Shown here piece by piece: positions 1-6,058 of a DNA stretch of 6,058 nucleotides. The translations under genes and the position numbers were made by a program. The stretch is from Bacillota bacterium (lineage in GTDB: Bacteria; Bacillota_I; Bacilli_A; RFN20; CAG-826), in assembly GCA_016872075.1 (NCBI GenBank), contig VHBF01000028.1, positions 1 to 6,058 on the forward strand, written 5' to 3'. Every line of letters begins with the position of its first letter. The stretch's first letter is position 1. The notes under the pieces are model-generated. The model ran no database searches. It was not told the DNA's origin and saw only the letters and a program-made list of their open reading frames with translations.

Positions 1-2053
1 CACCTTCTTCAAAAACATATGGGATCATTGCCCCTTTGGAAAATTGCGAAACCGTGTCCGTGTAACCATTAAATTGTCTTAAATCTAATGCCGCGTCGCG
101 GGCAGCAAAATCATAAGGAATCCAGTGATTGACACCAACGGCAACATCAGGAGATTGACCGGAAATGTTAGAAAGAATTAATTTATTTTCATCAGGCATC
201 TGTGACAATTTAACTTCGCGATCACCTGGATAATATTGATCAACCATCGCTTGCATGATTTCGATATAGGGTCTTGGAAAATTGACCCAAACGTTAATTT
301 GTTCTTCATCCATTTGCGTTGCAGAATAAGGATTGTTAATAAACGAAAGCACTAACCGCGCACTACCTTCATAAGCGCTGCGGAAAAAAGTGGCGGTTGA
401 TCGTGGTAAGGCAACATCACCATGCACCATCATTCGTTCAATTTCTAAAGAGGAGCGCATCATTTCTTGAAGTAAGGCTCCAAGCATTTGGTTGACACTG
501 GAATCACCATCGGCAAATTGCACCATTAAACCAGGTAAACGATTGATTTGGCTAGCAAGTGTGCGTAAACGTGCACTACTGACTTTCACATTGGCGAGTT
601 GGGAAGGATTTTGATTAAGCGAAACATCGAGTAATTGGTCATACATGAAATCCAATTGATCAGCCCAACCTAACATTTGGTTCTTTGCTTCTGGAAAATA
701 GGTTTCAATTTCCCAGTCACGATAAAGATCATTACTACCTGCGGTATAACGTTTGATAGCAAGCGCTAATTGTTGAATTTGAGACATGATCGTTTGGATT
801 GTTTCTAAGGCAAATCGATAACCATAGTTAACCGCTTCTAAACTGATGGTATTGATCCCTGCTTCTAAATAGACATAATATGGATTCCCATTAGCTTGAG
901 ATAAAGTTCGGTTTTTAAATTGCATCGTATATGGAAACGCCATTGCTAAAAATTCTTGAAAGGGAATTTCACCATTGATGTAGATACTTCTCATCGTCAC
1001 CATGTCGTTTTGTAAATATTGGCGGTATCGGAATGATAAAGCGTAGTAACCACTCGTTTCTACATCAACCTCATACGTGATGGTTTGCCCACCCCGTTCC
1101 CAACTATCACCAAAGATGGTGTTTAGTCTTAAAAATTGGGTGTCATAAACCATCGTACTGGCGTCTTGTTCCGTTCGTAAGCGGATGGACGCATCAGATC
1201 GAGAAACCATGGAGCGACTCGATATCATCGATAACGTATCCACCACCGTTGCATGAGGGCTGTTGTCTCGATAAGTTTGATAATCTATTAAGGGTGAACT
1301 GGTGACCACTTGCACCAAACCTACTAAAACTTTTGCATTCACAAAACGTAAAGAAATGACATCGCCATACTCAACATAAAATGAATACGGATAGGCATGC
1401 ATCGCTTTCATATCACGTAAGACGTGAGATGACCATTGATTGACTTTCATGGATTGCGGTTGTAATTCATTCTCATAACGATCAAGTGGAAATTCCGCCT
1501 CGGCAAAAACCCATGACGCGGGAAGCACTAAGGTTTGCGATTCATAAAATTGAAATTCATCATTAATTGTTAAGGCAATCTTGGTATCTTCCGTGCCTTG
1601 ATCAAGTAAGTAATAATCCAAGGCAATCGAAATAATGCCACTGGTTTGACCATCATATACAAAAGTTAGTTCAGACGTTTGATCGATTAAAAATACATCA
1701 TTTGGAAAATCATATTCTGCAATCATCGCGCCATAATGTTCATCGTTTTGCTGCAATTGACTACCTTGTAAATCACTTGCATCATAAGTCGCTTCATACC
1801 CTGTTTGAGCGACCCCGGCATCGTCGTAAAAATCTTGTTTAGCCGTGTAAGTAGGAATGCCATAGATTTGCGTTTGATAAGCATAATCAAATTCTGGTCT
1901 AATTAAGTCATACGTATTGAAATGTTGATTCAGCGGTGTGGGTGATTGATCAATCAAAAAAATAAAACCCGTGATGCCCATAAACAAAACAACTAGCCAA
2001 ATGCTAGTTTGTTTAAGATGCCAATATTGTAAATTTAATTTTATTTTTTTCAT
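1..2053 (-). CDS. Giant membrane-anchored extracellular solute-binding protein fused to beta-sandwich modules (3' end cut by window edge)
   Basis: My own translation from the ATG at 2053 runs 684 codons without a stop and leaves the window at base 1, so the C-terminus is missing. Residues 1-15 are short and basic. Residues 16-34 form one hydrophobic segment (TSIWLVVLFMGITGFIFLI) with no lipobox, so this is probably a signal anchor or signal peptide. Residues about 125-250 and 285-405 look like two related beta-sandwich regions; each has a motif ending in IN(D/G)E.F (TINDEFQF, YINGEIPF), and the second carries GDSWERGG at 315-322. Residues about 406-580 look mainly helical. From about 584 the sequence becomes family 1 solute-binding protein: INVWVNFPRPYIEIM at 586, MPDENKLIL at 619, then a PDVAVGV motif. 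Large proteins of this fused kind occur beside sugar ABC transporters in Paenibacillus-like bacteria (recalled, not searched). Inferred role: tethered glycan or oligosaccharide receptor for an importer. No cysteine was seen. It is the third gene of the apparent operon, 51 bases after the lipoprotein gene. Confidence 0.82.
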   Translation of the reverse strand, partial: MKKIKLNLQYWHLKQTSIWLVVLFMGITGFIFLIDQSPTPLNQHFNTYDLIRPEFDYAYQTQIYGIPTYTAKQDFYDDAGVAQTGYEATYDASDLQGSQLQQNDEHYGAMIAEYDFPNDVFLIDQTSELTFVYDGQTSGIISIALDYYLLDQGTEDTKIALTINDEFQFYESQTLVLPASWVFAEAEFPLDRYENELQPQSMKVNQWSSHVLRDMKAMHAYPYSFYVEYGDVISLRFVNAKVLVGLVQVVTSSPLIDYQTYRDNSPHATVVDTLSMISSRSMVSRSDASIRLRTEQDASTMVYDTQFLRLNTIFGDSWERGGQTITYEVDVETSGYYALSFRYRQYLQNDMVTMRSIYINGEIPFQEFLAMAFPYTMQFKNRTLSQANGNPYYVYLEAGINTISLEAVNYGYRFALETIQTIMSQIQQLALAIKRYTAGSNDLYRDWEIETYFPEAKNQMLGWADQLDFMYDQLLDVSLNQNPSQLANVKVSSARLRTLASQINRLPGLMVQFADGDSSVNQMLGALLQEMMRSSLEIERMMVHGDVALPRSTATFFRSAYEGSARLVLSFINNPYSATQMDEEQINVWVNFPRPYIEIMQAMVDQYYPGDREVKLSQMPDENKLILSNISGQSPDVAVGVNHWIPYDFAARDAALDLRQFNGYTDTVSQFSKGAMIPYVFEEG

Positions 2054-2059
2054 CAATCC
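2054..2059 (-). promoter_or_regulatory. Weak ribosome-binding site of the giant solute-binding protein gene
   Basis: Reading toward the ATG at 2053 the sequence is TATGGATTGATG, so only a GGA three bases before the start resembles a Shine-Dalgarno sequence, and it is too close to be ideal. The in-frame TTG immediately before the ATG (2056-2054) has no better site. An in-frame TGA lies further upstream in the hairpin loop, so no earlier start is possible. The only strong GGGAGG (2092-2087) lies in the far arm of the stem-loop, more than 30 bases from the start. This suggests inefficient or coupled initiation. Confidence 0.4.
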
Positions 2060-2066
2060 ATATTGA

Positions 2067-2092
2067 GGGAGGTTTCAATGAAGAAACCTCCC
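2067..2092 (-). promoter_or_regulatory. Intercistronic stem-loop, perfect 10-bp stem
   Basis: On the transcribed strand GGGAGGTTTC (2092-2083) is followed by a 6-base loop TTCATT and GAAACCTCCC (2076-2067): a perfect 10-bp inverted repeat. It starts 12 bases after the stop codon of the lipoprotein gene and ends 13 bases before the next ATG. No U-run follows it (the next bases are TCAATATGG), so it does not look like a classical intrinsic terminator. The likely role, by analogy with intercistronic hairpins after other binding-protein genes, is to protect the 3' end of the lipoprotein message or to attenuate the downstream gene, giving more binding protein than the later products. It also sequesters a GGGAGG that could act as a ribosome-binding site. 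Confidence 0.7.
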
Positions 2093-2104
2093 GAGGACAT
2101 AATC

Positions 2105-3562
2105 TTAACCTGCACCTAAGGCTGCAAGTTGCTCTGCTACTAACGTATTAATTTGTGCTTCCCAAGCTGCAGCATAGGTTGGCACTGCATTAGGACCTTC
2201 AGCAACTAAGTTATCAAAGTTAAATGGGTTTTCTGGAGAGTACGCCCATGCCCAAAAATCCTTATAACCTGGTAACCATTTGTCTAAATCTGGTTTTGAA
2301 TACGCAATCCGATCAAAGATGGCGTCAATGCCTTCAATCCCTTCAACTAAACCTTTAACTCTCGTCCAAATTCCTGGATAATTCGCAATTGGAAAACGAT
2401 CGAGGAAATCTGGTGTGAGTCCTTCTGCGATGGCATCTTCACGATCTGATTCTAGCAAGGATACTCTTGCATCCCATCCATCACGACCAAACGTCATCCA
2501 TTTAGCAAGTAAATACGCTTCTTCTGGATGTTCGGTTTGAGACGATACAGCTTGGAAGTCGAGAATGGTGGGAGGGAATAATCCAGCTTCACCTTGAGGG
2601 TAAGGCCAAAATCCGAGTTCAAAATCACGATTATCAATCGCATCTTTGATGACCCAGAATTGCCACGAACCTTCAATGTCCATCGCTGCATATCCAGTTT
2701 GAATCATATACGTTCTTAATTCATCATTATCTTCAGCGTCATAATCTTCTGGTGTAAAACGAGTGGTCGTGCCATCGGTTAATTGATGAAGGGCAACTTT
2801 GGCTTGCATCGCACTAATCCAATCCGCGGAGGTGTAATGAAATTGTTCACCATCCCAGGTATCATATTGGGTTTCTGCATTTTGCATCATCGGCCACACT
2901 TGTTGGAAGTCAGGTGATCCATACCACGTGTCCATCCCAACGACTAAATTTTCGGTATTCACTAAGTCAAAGTTTTTAATGTCTTTGGCAATATTGACGA
3001 ATTCTTCAAACGTCCAATCTTTGACAGGATAACCATCATTATCGATTCGGTATTTTCCAGGAACGGTTTGTAAGTTAGCACGTTCAAAAATATTGAGATT
3101 AATTAAAATCCCTTTTAAAAATTGGAAAGAAGGAACCGCATAACGCTTGCCGTTATAAACACCGGCAAGCGCAATATTTTCATATACTAACTCAGCATCT
3201 TCATCCGCATCCCAATACTGAGCCACATCCAACGTCAAACCAGCATTGATAACGGTAGGGACGTTATCCGTGGCAAAGACGTCAGGAAGTAATCCAGCTT
3301 GAGCAGCGGTGACAAGGTTACCCGTAAATTGAGATCCTGCACCGACAATGTCTTGACGAAGTTCAACCGTAATATGAGGATATCTTGCTTCAAATAAATC
3401 AATCATCCGTTGATTGAGTTCTTGATTTCCCCAATCAGCATACGACAACGTCAAGGGTTGTAACGTTTCACTCGTTGTAGTGTTGCCACTACTGGATGGG
3501 GTTCCCCCACATCCAGCAAGGACAAACAAGGCTACAACGGATAGTTTAGCTTTATGTTTCAC
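2105..3562 (-). CDS. ABC transporter family 1 extracellular solute-binding lipoprotein, probably sugar-specific
   Basis: This complete 485-residue protein starts at GTG (3562-3560) behind AAAGGAGG and ends at TAA (2107-2105). Residues 1-17 are a lipoprotein signal peptide with the lipobox LAGC, giving a lipidated Cys18, the only cysteine. A Ser/Thr-rich linker (21-33) leads to the binding domain. Features typical of the SBP_bac_1 / UgpB-type family are: LTLSYADWG near 37; PHITVEL at 62-68; AGLLPDVFATD at 89-99, the usual G..PDV turn; NGKRYAVP at 137-144; DWTFEEF at 182-188; YAAMDIEGSW at 291-300, the usual 'aM..G.W' stretch; and HPEEAYLLAKWM at 345-356. The length is in the normal range for the family. 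The protein would sit outside the membrane and pass carbohydrate to a permease pair and ATPase, none of which is in the window. Tryptophan is frequent, which suits sugar binding. The ligand cannot be deduced. It lies 15 bases after the CBM-protein gene in the same direction, hence the same operon. Confidence 0.93.
   Translation of the reverse strand: MKHKAKLSVVALFVLAGCGGTPSSSGNTTTSETLQPLTLSYADWGNQELNQRMIDLFEARYPHITVELRQDIVGAGSQFTGNLVTAAQAGLLPDVFATDNVPTVINAGLTLDVAQYWDADEDAELVYENIALAGVYNGKRYAVPSFQFLKGILINLNIFERANLQTVPGKYRIDNDGYPVKDWTFEEFVNIAKDIKNFDLVNTENLVVGMDTWYGSPDFQQVWPMMQNAETQYDTWDGEQFHYTSADWISAMQAKVALHQLTDGTTTRFTPEDYDAEDNDELRTYMIQTGYAAMDIEGSWQFWVIKDAIDNRDFELGFWPYPQGEAGLFPPTILDFQAVSSQTEHPEEAYLLAKWMTFGRDGWDARVSLLESDREDAIAEGLTPDFLDRFPIANYPGIWTRVKGLVEGIEGIDAIFDRIAYSKPDLDKWLPGYKDFWAWAYSPENPFNFDNLVAEGPNAVPTYAAAWEAQINTLVAEQLAALGAG
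3144..3171 (-). repeat. Intragenic inverted repeat, 9-bp perfect stem
   Basis: CGCTTGCCG (3144-3152) and CGGCAAGCG (3163-3171) are exact reverse complements around a 10-base spacer. They lie inside the lipoprotein gene, in codons for roughly ALAGVYNGKR (residues 131-140). The stem is GC-rich against AT-rich surroundings and could fold in the mRNA. The encoded residues are ordinary for the family, so chance is a reasonable explanation. Confidence 0.5.
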
Positions 3563-3571
3563 TATCCTTTG

Positions 3572-3579
3572 CCTCCTTT
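3572..3579 (-). promoter_or_regulatory. Strong Shine-Dalgarno sequence of the lipoprotein gene
   Basis: AAAGGAGG reads on the minus strand from 3579 to 3572 and is separated from the GTG start at 3562 by 9 bases. It overlaps the TAA stop of the preceding gene (3580-3578), so terminating ribosomes could reinitiate here. It is what settles the GTG as the start: no in-frame ATG, GTG or TTG lies between that TAA and the GTG. Confidence 0.88.
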
Positions 3580-6058
3580 AGCTATTGTAATTTTGATAGA
3601 CAAGGACTTCAGAAATTAAGAAGGTTCCCGGTAAAGAAATTTTACCACCACCGAGTGTTCCTAAGTCTAATTCAAGCTTCACATTGGTTAAGGGATTCAC
3701 CACTTCAAAGGAAACCGTCAAGACATAAGGTGTATCGGCAGTAACACCAAAATCCACAAAGTTTTCAGGAAGGATGGAGGCATAACCAGCATCTGGAAGA
3801 ATAATATTAAAGCGTAAATCACGGGTCACGGAACTCGTTAACGCAATTTTTACTTCATAACTGCCTTTAGCAAGTGTGGGGAAAATATAGTAATAGTGAG
3901 GTTGATAAGCAGCACCACCTAAAGCAGGAACTTCAATGGAAGCACCACCATTGGCACCTCTTGTCATCGCGCCACCATTTTCCGTAAAGAAAGTGTGGCC
4001 TCCTAAAATGGCATTCATATCACCATTGATGACATTGGGTAAAACCGTATTACCTTCTTTTAAGACCACATTATCAATTGCCACAAATTCATTTCCGGAT
4101 TCAAAATTTGAGAATGCGGATCCAAATTCAAAGGATAATTTTTCCTTACCATTTAAAGTTGCGCCAACCGTACTCACAGGAATGGTAATGGTTTGCTTAC
4201 TTGTGGTAATCGAATTGACGCGATTTGCTTCTGGTACATAGTTTACCCAAACACCAGGAGCACCAATAAATGTGGTGACATTAATGTTTTGTGAAGCATA
4301 CATATCAAAACTTAACGTATAAGATTTTTCCACCGCTAGATTTAAACGACCATTGTCATTGGCTTCACCAAAAGCCGCATTATCTTGGATGATTTGTAAT
4401 TTCCAGTTGTCTGCTGCTGGATTTAATCCCACGGTTTTAGTGATGGTCATTTTATATTCACCGGCGACAATGCCAGAAGTGGCAACCGTGCCATCCCAGT
4501 CATTAATGAAATGCCGCCAGCCAGTCATGGTAAATTTAGAATCGCTTAAGAGCGGAGCAGCATCAAGTCTTTGTAAACGAACTTCTTCAAAATAAATCGT
4601 ACCGTTTGCAAAACCATCTTGCGTTCCCAATTCTAAGACTACCTTCACAGCAGCACTTGCTTTAGTGACCGTAAAGACAAAATCTTGAATCGAACTCGTT
4701 GTGCCAAGTTCTAAACCATTTTTTCTAGCATATTCATTCCACGGATCGCCATAACCAATACCAACACTGATTTTGCGAGCCACAGAAGCGTAGGCTTTAA
4801 CAGATAAGCGATAGGTTGTTCCTTCGACTAAATTGACATTTTCTTGGAACATTTGGATTGCCCAAACCGCATCGCCCCCACCAGTAATGGTTAAGGCAAT
4901 CAAATCTTGAGCAAAGTTAACGCCACCATCCACCACTGGAGCATTACCCCAGTTTTGTGACCATGTATCCCAATTTTCCCAACCATCAATAAAGCTACCG
5001 TTTCTTAAAAGATTTTCATCTTTAAATGCGAGGTTGACTACATTCACCGTGGTTTGTGCAGTCGCTTCGTTTCCAGCAGCATCTTCAACTGAATAATTGA
5101 CGGTGTAAACTGCAGGAACCGAAGTATCAACGGCATTGACGACTGCATTATTGCTATCAAGAATTTCCACTAAAATGGAATCGGTTAAATCACCATCGAC
5201 TACGTCTAAAGCAGTGACTCCGTTTAATGGATCATAAGTCGAACCGACTAAAACACTAATCGTACTAGATACACCCGAGAAGTTTGGTGCGGTCACATCT
5301 GGACCGGCGGTGGCTTCTTCGATGGTAATGTCATCAAAATACATCGTCGCATCAACCTTTTGGCCACTCACGGTTCCTAATTCAAATAAAATCCCACCAC
5401 GCTTATTGTCTAAACGGTGCGTAAAAATATAAGAATAGGTTGCCCATTCAGTACCAATGGTTCTAATTTCAGGTTGACCAGGTTTAAAGTCAGTGAACCA
5501 AGGTGCAGAGGTTAATAATTCACCCGCGTTTAAATTAATGGGCTTGACCACACTTGATTTGGCTCTAAAACTCACTTCATAAGTCGTGTCGATTTCAAAA
5601 GGAACATTCATTTGTCCAAAGCGTGGAGCATAGGGAACAGGACTTGCCACGACCACAACTTTTAATGCGCCTTCTTCGATATCAAAGGCAATGCTTGAAC
5701 CACTTTCGTTATAAACAACACCCGGATCAGTCCAGCCGGCTGTCCCTAAAGCAAAATCTGGATTGAGTAACATCCCACCTGTTGATTCGGGTTGTTCCAC
5801 GGTTACGTTTCTAAATTTGGTAGCAACTATCGTACCAGATTGGACACGATATTGAACGGTGTGAAGACCGGTTCTGGTGGTGTCTAAAACACCGGAGGTC
5901 GTGTTCACTGCAGTAGAAATTGAAGAGAGGGTAATACTCGAGGTAAAATCTTGGCCGTTATTGCCAGTGGCAGTAACGCCAGTTAAAAAATTAAAATCAG
6001 CGTCAAATTCAACTGACACATCGTTTGCACCGGTGATTGTAATGGTTGTCAAACTCGC
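3578..6058 (-). CDS. C-terminal part of a large secreted multimodular carbohydrate-binding protein (Ig-like and CBM4/9-type modules), 5' end cut by window edge
   Basis: The frame is open from the right edge to TAA (3580-3578), giving 826 visible residues. A TTG at 6052 could be taken as a start, but codons for Ala-Ser precede it, no signal peptide follows, and it falls inside an Ig-like domain, so the true start is to the right. Counting from that TTG: residues 1-88 are a degenerate Ig-like remnant; 94-247 a CBM4/9-type module; 253-339 a clear DUF5011-type Ig domain (DVVDGDLT, VNYSVEDAAGNEATA); 345-497, 500-667 and 670-822 are further CBM-like modules. Known CBM4/9 modules bind beta-glucans, xylan and related glycans and are usually accessory to glycoside hydrolases, so the missing N-terminus may carry an enzyme (inference). 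There is no LPXTG, membrane segment or other anchor at the C-terminus (ends YQNYNS), and no cysteine. It is the first visible gene of the operon. It could equally be a non-catalytic glycan-binding surface protein. Confidence 0.85.
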   Translation of the reverse strand, partial: ASLTTITITGANDVSVEFDADFNFLTGVTATGNNGQDFTSSITLSSISTAVNTTSGVLDTTRTGLHTVQYRVQSGTIVATKFRNVTVEQPESTGGMLLNPDFALGTAGWTDPGVVYNESGSSIAFDIEEGALKVVVVASPVPYAPRFGQMNVPFEIDTTYEVSFRAKSSVVKPINLNAGELLTSAPWFTDFKPGQPEIRTIGTEWATYSYIFTHRLDNKRGGILFELGTVSGQKVDATMYFDDITIEEATAGPDVTAPNFSGVSSTISVLVGSTYDPLNGVTALDVVDGDLTDSILVEILDSNNAVVNAVDTSVPAVYTVNYSVEDAAGNEATAQTTVNVVNLAFKDENLLRNGSFIDGWENWDTWSQNWGNAPVVDGGVNFAQDLIALTITGGGDAVWAIQMFQENVNLVEGTTYRLSVKAYASVARKISVGIGYGDPWNEYARKNGLELGTTSSIQDFVFTVTKASAAVKVVLELGTQDGFANGTIYFEEVRLQRLDAAPLLSDSKFTMTGWRHFINDWDGTVATSGIVAGEYKMTITKTVGLNPAADNWKLQIIQDNAAFGEANDNGRLNLAVEKSYTLSFDMYASQNINVTTFIGAPGVWVNYVPEANRVNSITTSKQTITIPVSTVGATLNGKEKLSFEFGSAFSNFESGNEFVAIDNVVLKEGNTVLPNVINGDMNAILGGHTFFTENGGAMTRGANGGASIEVPALGGAAYQPHYYYIFPTLAKGSYEVKIALTSSVTRDLRFNIILPDAGYASILPENFVDFGVTADTPYVLTVSFEVVNPLTNVKLELDLGTLGGGKISLPGTFLISEVLVYQNYNS
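3587..5773 (-). repeat. Four degenerate CBM4/9-like modules, one Ig domain inserted
   Basis: These protein-level repeats lie inside the modular gene. Module A covers 5773-5312, the Ig domain 5296-5036, B 5020-4562, C 4555-4052 and D 4045-3587. A opens with LLNPDF..G..GW, B with LLRNGSF.DGWENW, C with LLSDSKFTMTGW, D with a weak VINGDMN. Each closes with an acidic strand plus a YFDD-like strand: FELGT/MYFDDI (A), LELGT/IYFEEV (B), FEFGS/VAIDNV (C), LELDLGT/FLISEV (D). Module B has four Trp in 11 residues (358, 361, 364, 368), and C has Trp512 and Trp519, candidates for sugar stacking. Conservation falls from A/B to D, and the DNA copies are not obviously similar, so the duplication is old. Confidence 0.68.

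Noticed and set aside
1991..2009. 7-bp inverted repeat AACTAGC/GCTAGTT near the start of the giant gene
   Set aside because: It is short, AT-rich, inside codons for the membrane segment, and breaks down immediately outside the 7 bp. It is likely chance.
2067..2092. Rho-independent terminator in the 51-base gap
   Set aside because: The stem is strong but neither strand has a T-run after it, so I describe it as an intercistronic stem-loop. Partial termination is not excluded.
2494..2691. Minus-strand open frame of 65 codons
   Set aside because: It lies out of frame inside the well-supported lipoprotein gene and resembles no known small protein.
3563..3580. Stop-codon read-through joining the CBM protein to the lipoprotein
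   Set aside because: The frames match, but the TAA is followed by a strong ribosome-binding site and a start with its own signal peptide, so separate proteins are far more likely.
3936..4241. Plus-strand open frame of 101 codons
   Set aside because: It lies fully antisense to the CBM-module gene, whose domain pattern is clear. The product has no recognisable features and the frame is explained by the codon bias of the opposite strand.
4353..4595. Plus-strand open frame of 80 codons
   Set aside because: It is antisense to CBM modules B and C, with no domain and no neighbouring plus-strand gene.
1..6058. Alternative genetic code with TGA as tryptophan
   Set aside because: The long frames contain no in-frame TGA and use TGG for tryptophan throughout, so the standard bacterial code fits.
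1..6058. CRISPR, tRNA, insertion sequence or phage features
   Set aside because: No regularly spaced direct repeats, cloverleaf-like segments, transposase-like frames or phage genes were seen by eye, and nearly every base is in one of three coding frames.

Overview
The window looks like part of a carbohydrate-capture operon from a low-GC Gram-positive-type bacterium (Bacillota or a Mollicutes relative such as the Acholeplasma/Haloplasma/Izemoplasma group). The evidence is AT-rich coding sequence with a strong preference for CAA glutamine codons, a full AAAGGAGG Shine-Dalgarno sequence, a lipobox lipoprotein used as a solute-binding protein, and exported proteins almost without cysteine. Tryptophan is read from TGG and I see no in-frame TGA, so there is no sign of the Mycoplasma code. 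The lineage is inferred from these features, not from a recognised marker gene.

All real genes are on the minus strand, so transcription runs from right to left and the window is almost wholly coding. First (6058 to 3578) comes the C-terminal part of a large secreted protein made of Ig-like domains and four CBM4/9-type beta-sandwich modules. It is cut by the right edge; its N-terminus, and any catalytic domain, lie outside. Next (3562 to 2105) is a complete 485-residue lipoprotein of the family 1 extracellular solute-binding proteins of sugar ABC importers. It starts at GTG behind a strong ribosome-binding site that overlaps the stop codon of the previous gene. A 51-base gap follows, holding a perfect 10-bp stem-loop. 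Last (2053 to 1, cut by the left edge) is a very large membrane-anchored protein. It has one N-terminal membrane segment, two beta-sandwich-like regions and a helical region, followed by the start of a second solute-binding-protein domain.

The likely joint role is surface binding of a polysaccharide by the modular protein, capture of released oligosaccharides by the lipoprotein, and delivery to an ABC permease. The permease genes are not visible and would be expected further left. The large fused protein may be a second, tethered receptor. Neither the glycan nor any enzyme can be identified from this window. I found no RNA genes, mobile elements, CRISPR arrays, promoters or genuine plus-strand genes. 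The most unusual items are the fused giant solute-binding protein beside a conventional one, the degenerate four-module CBM array, and the intercistronic stem-loop.
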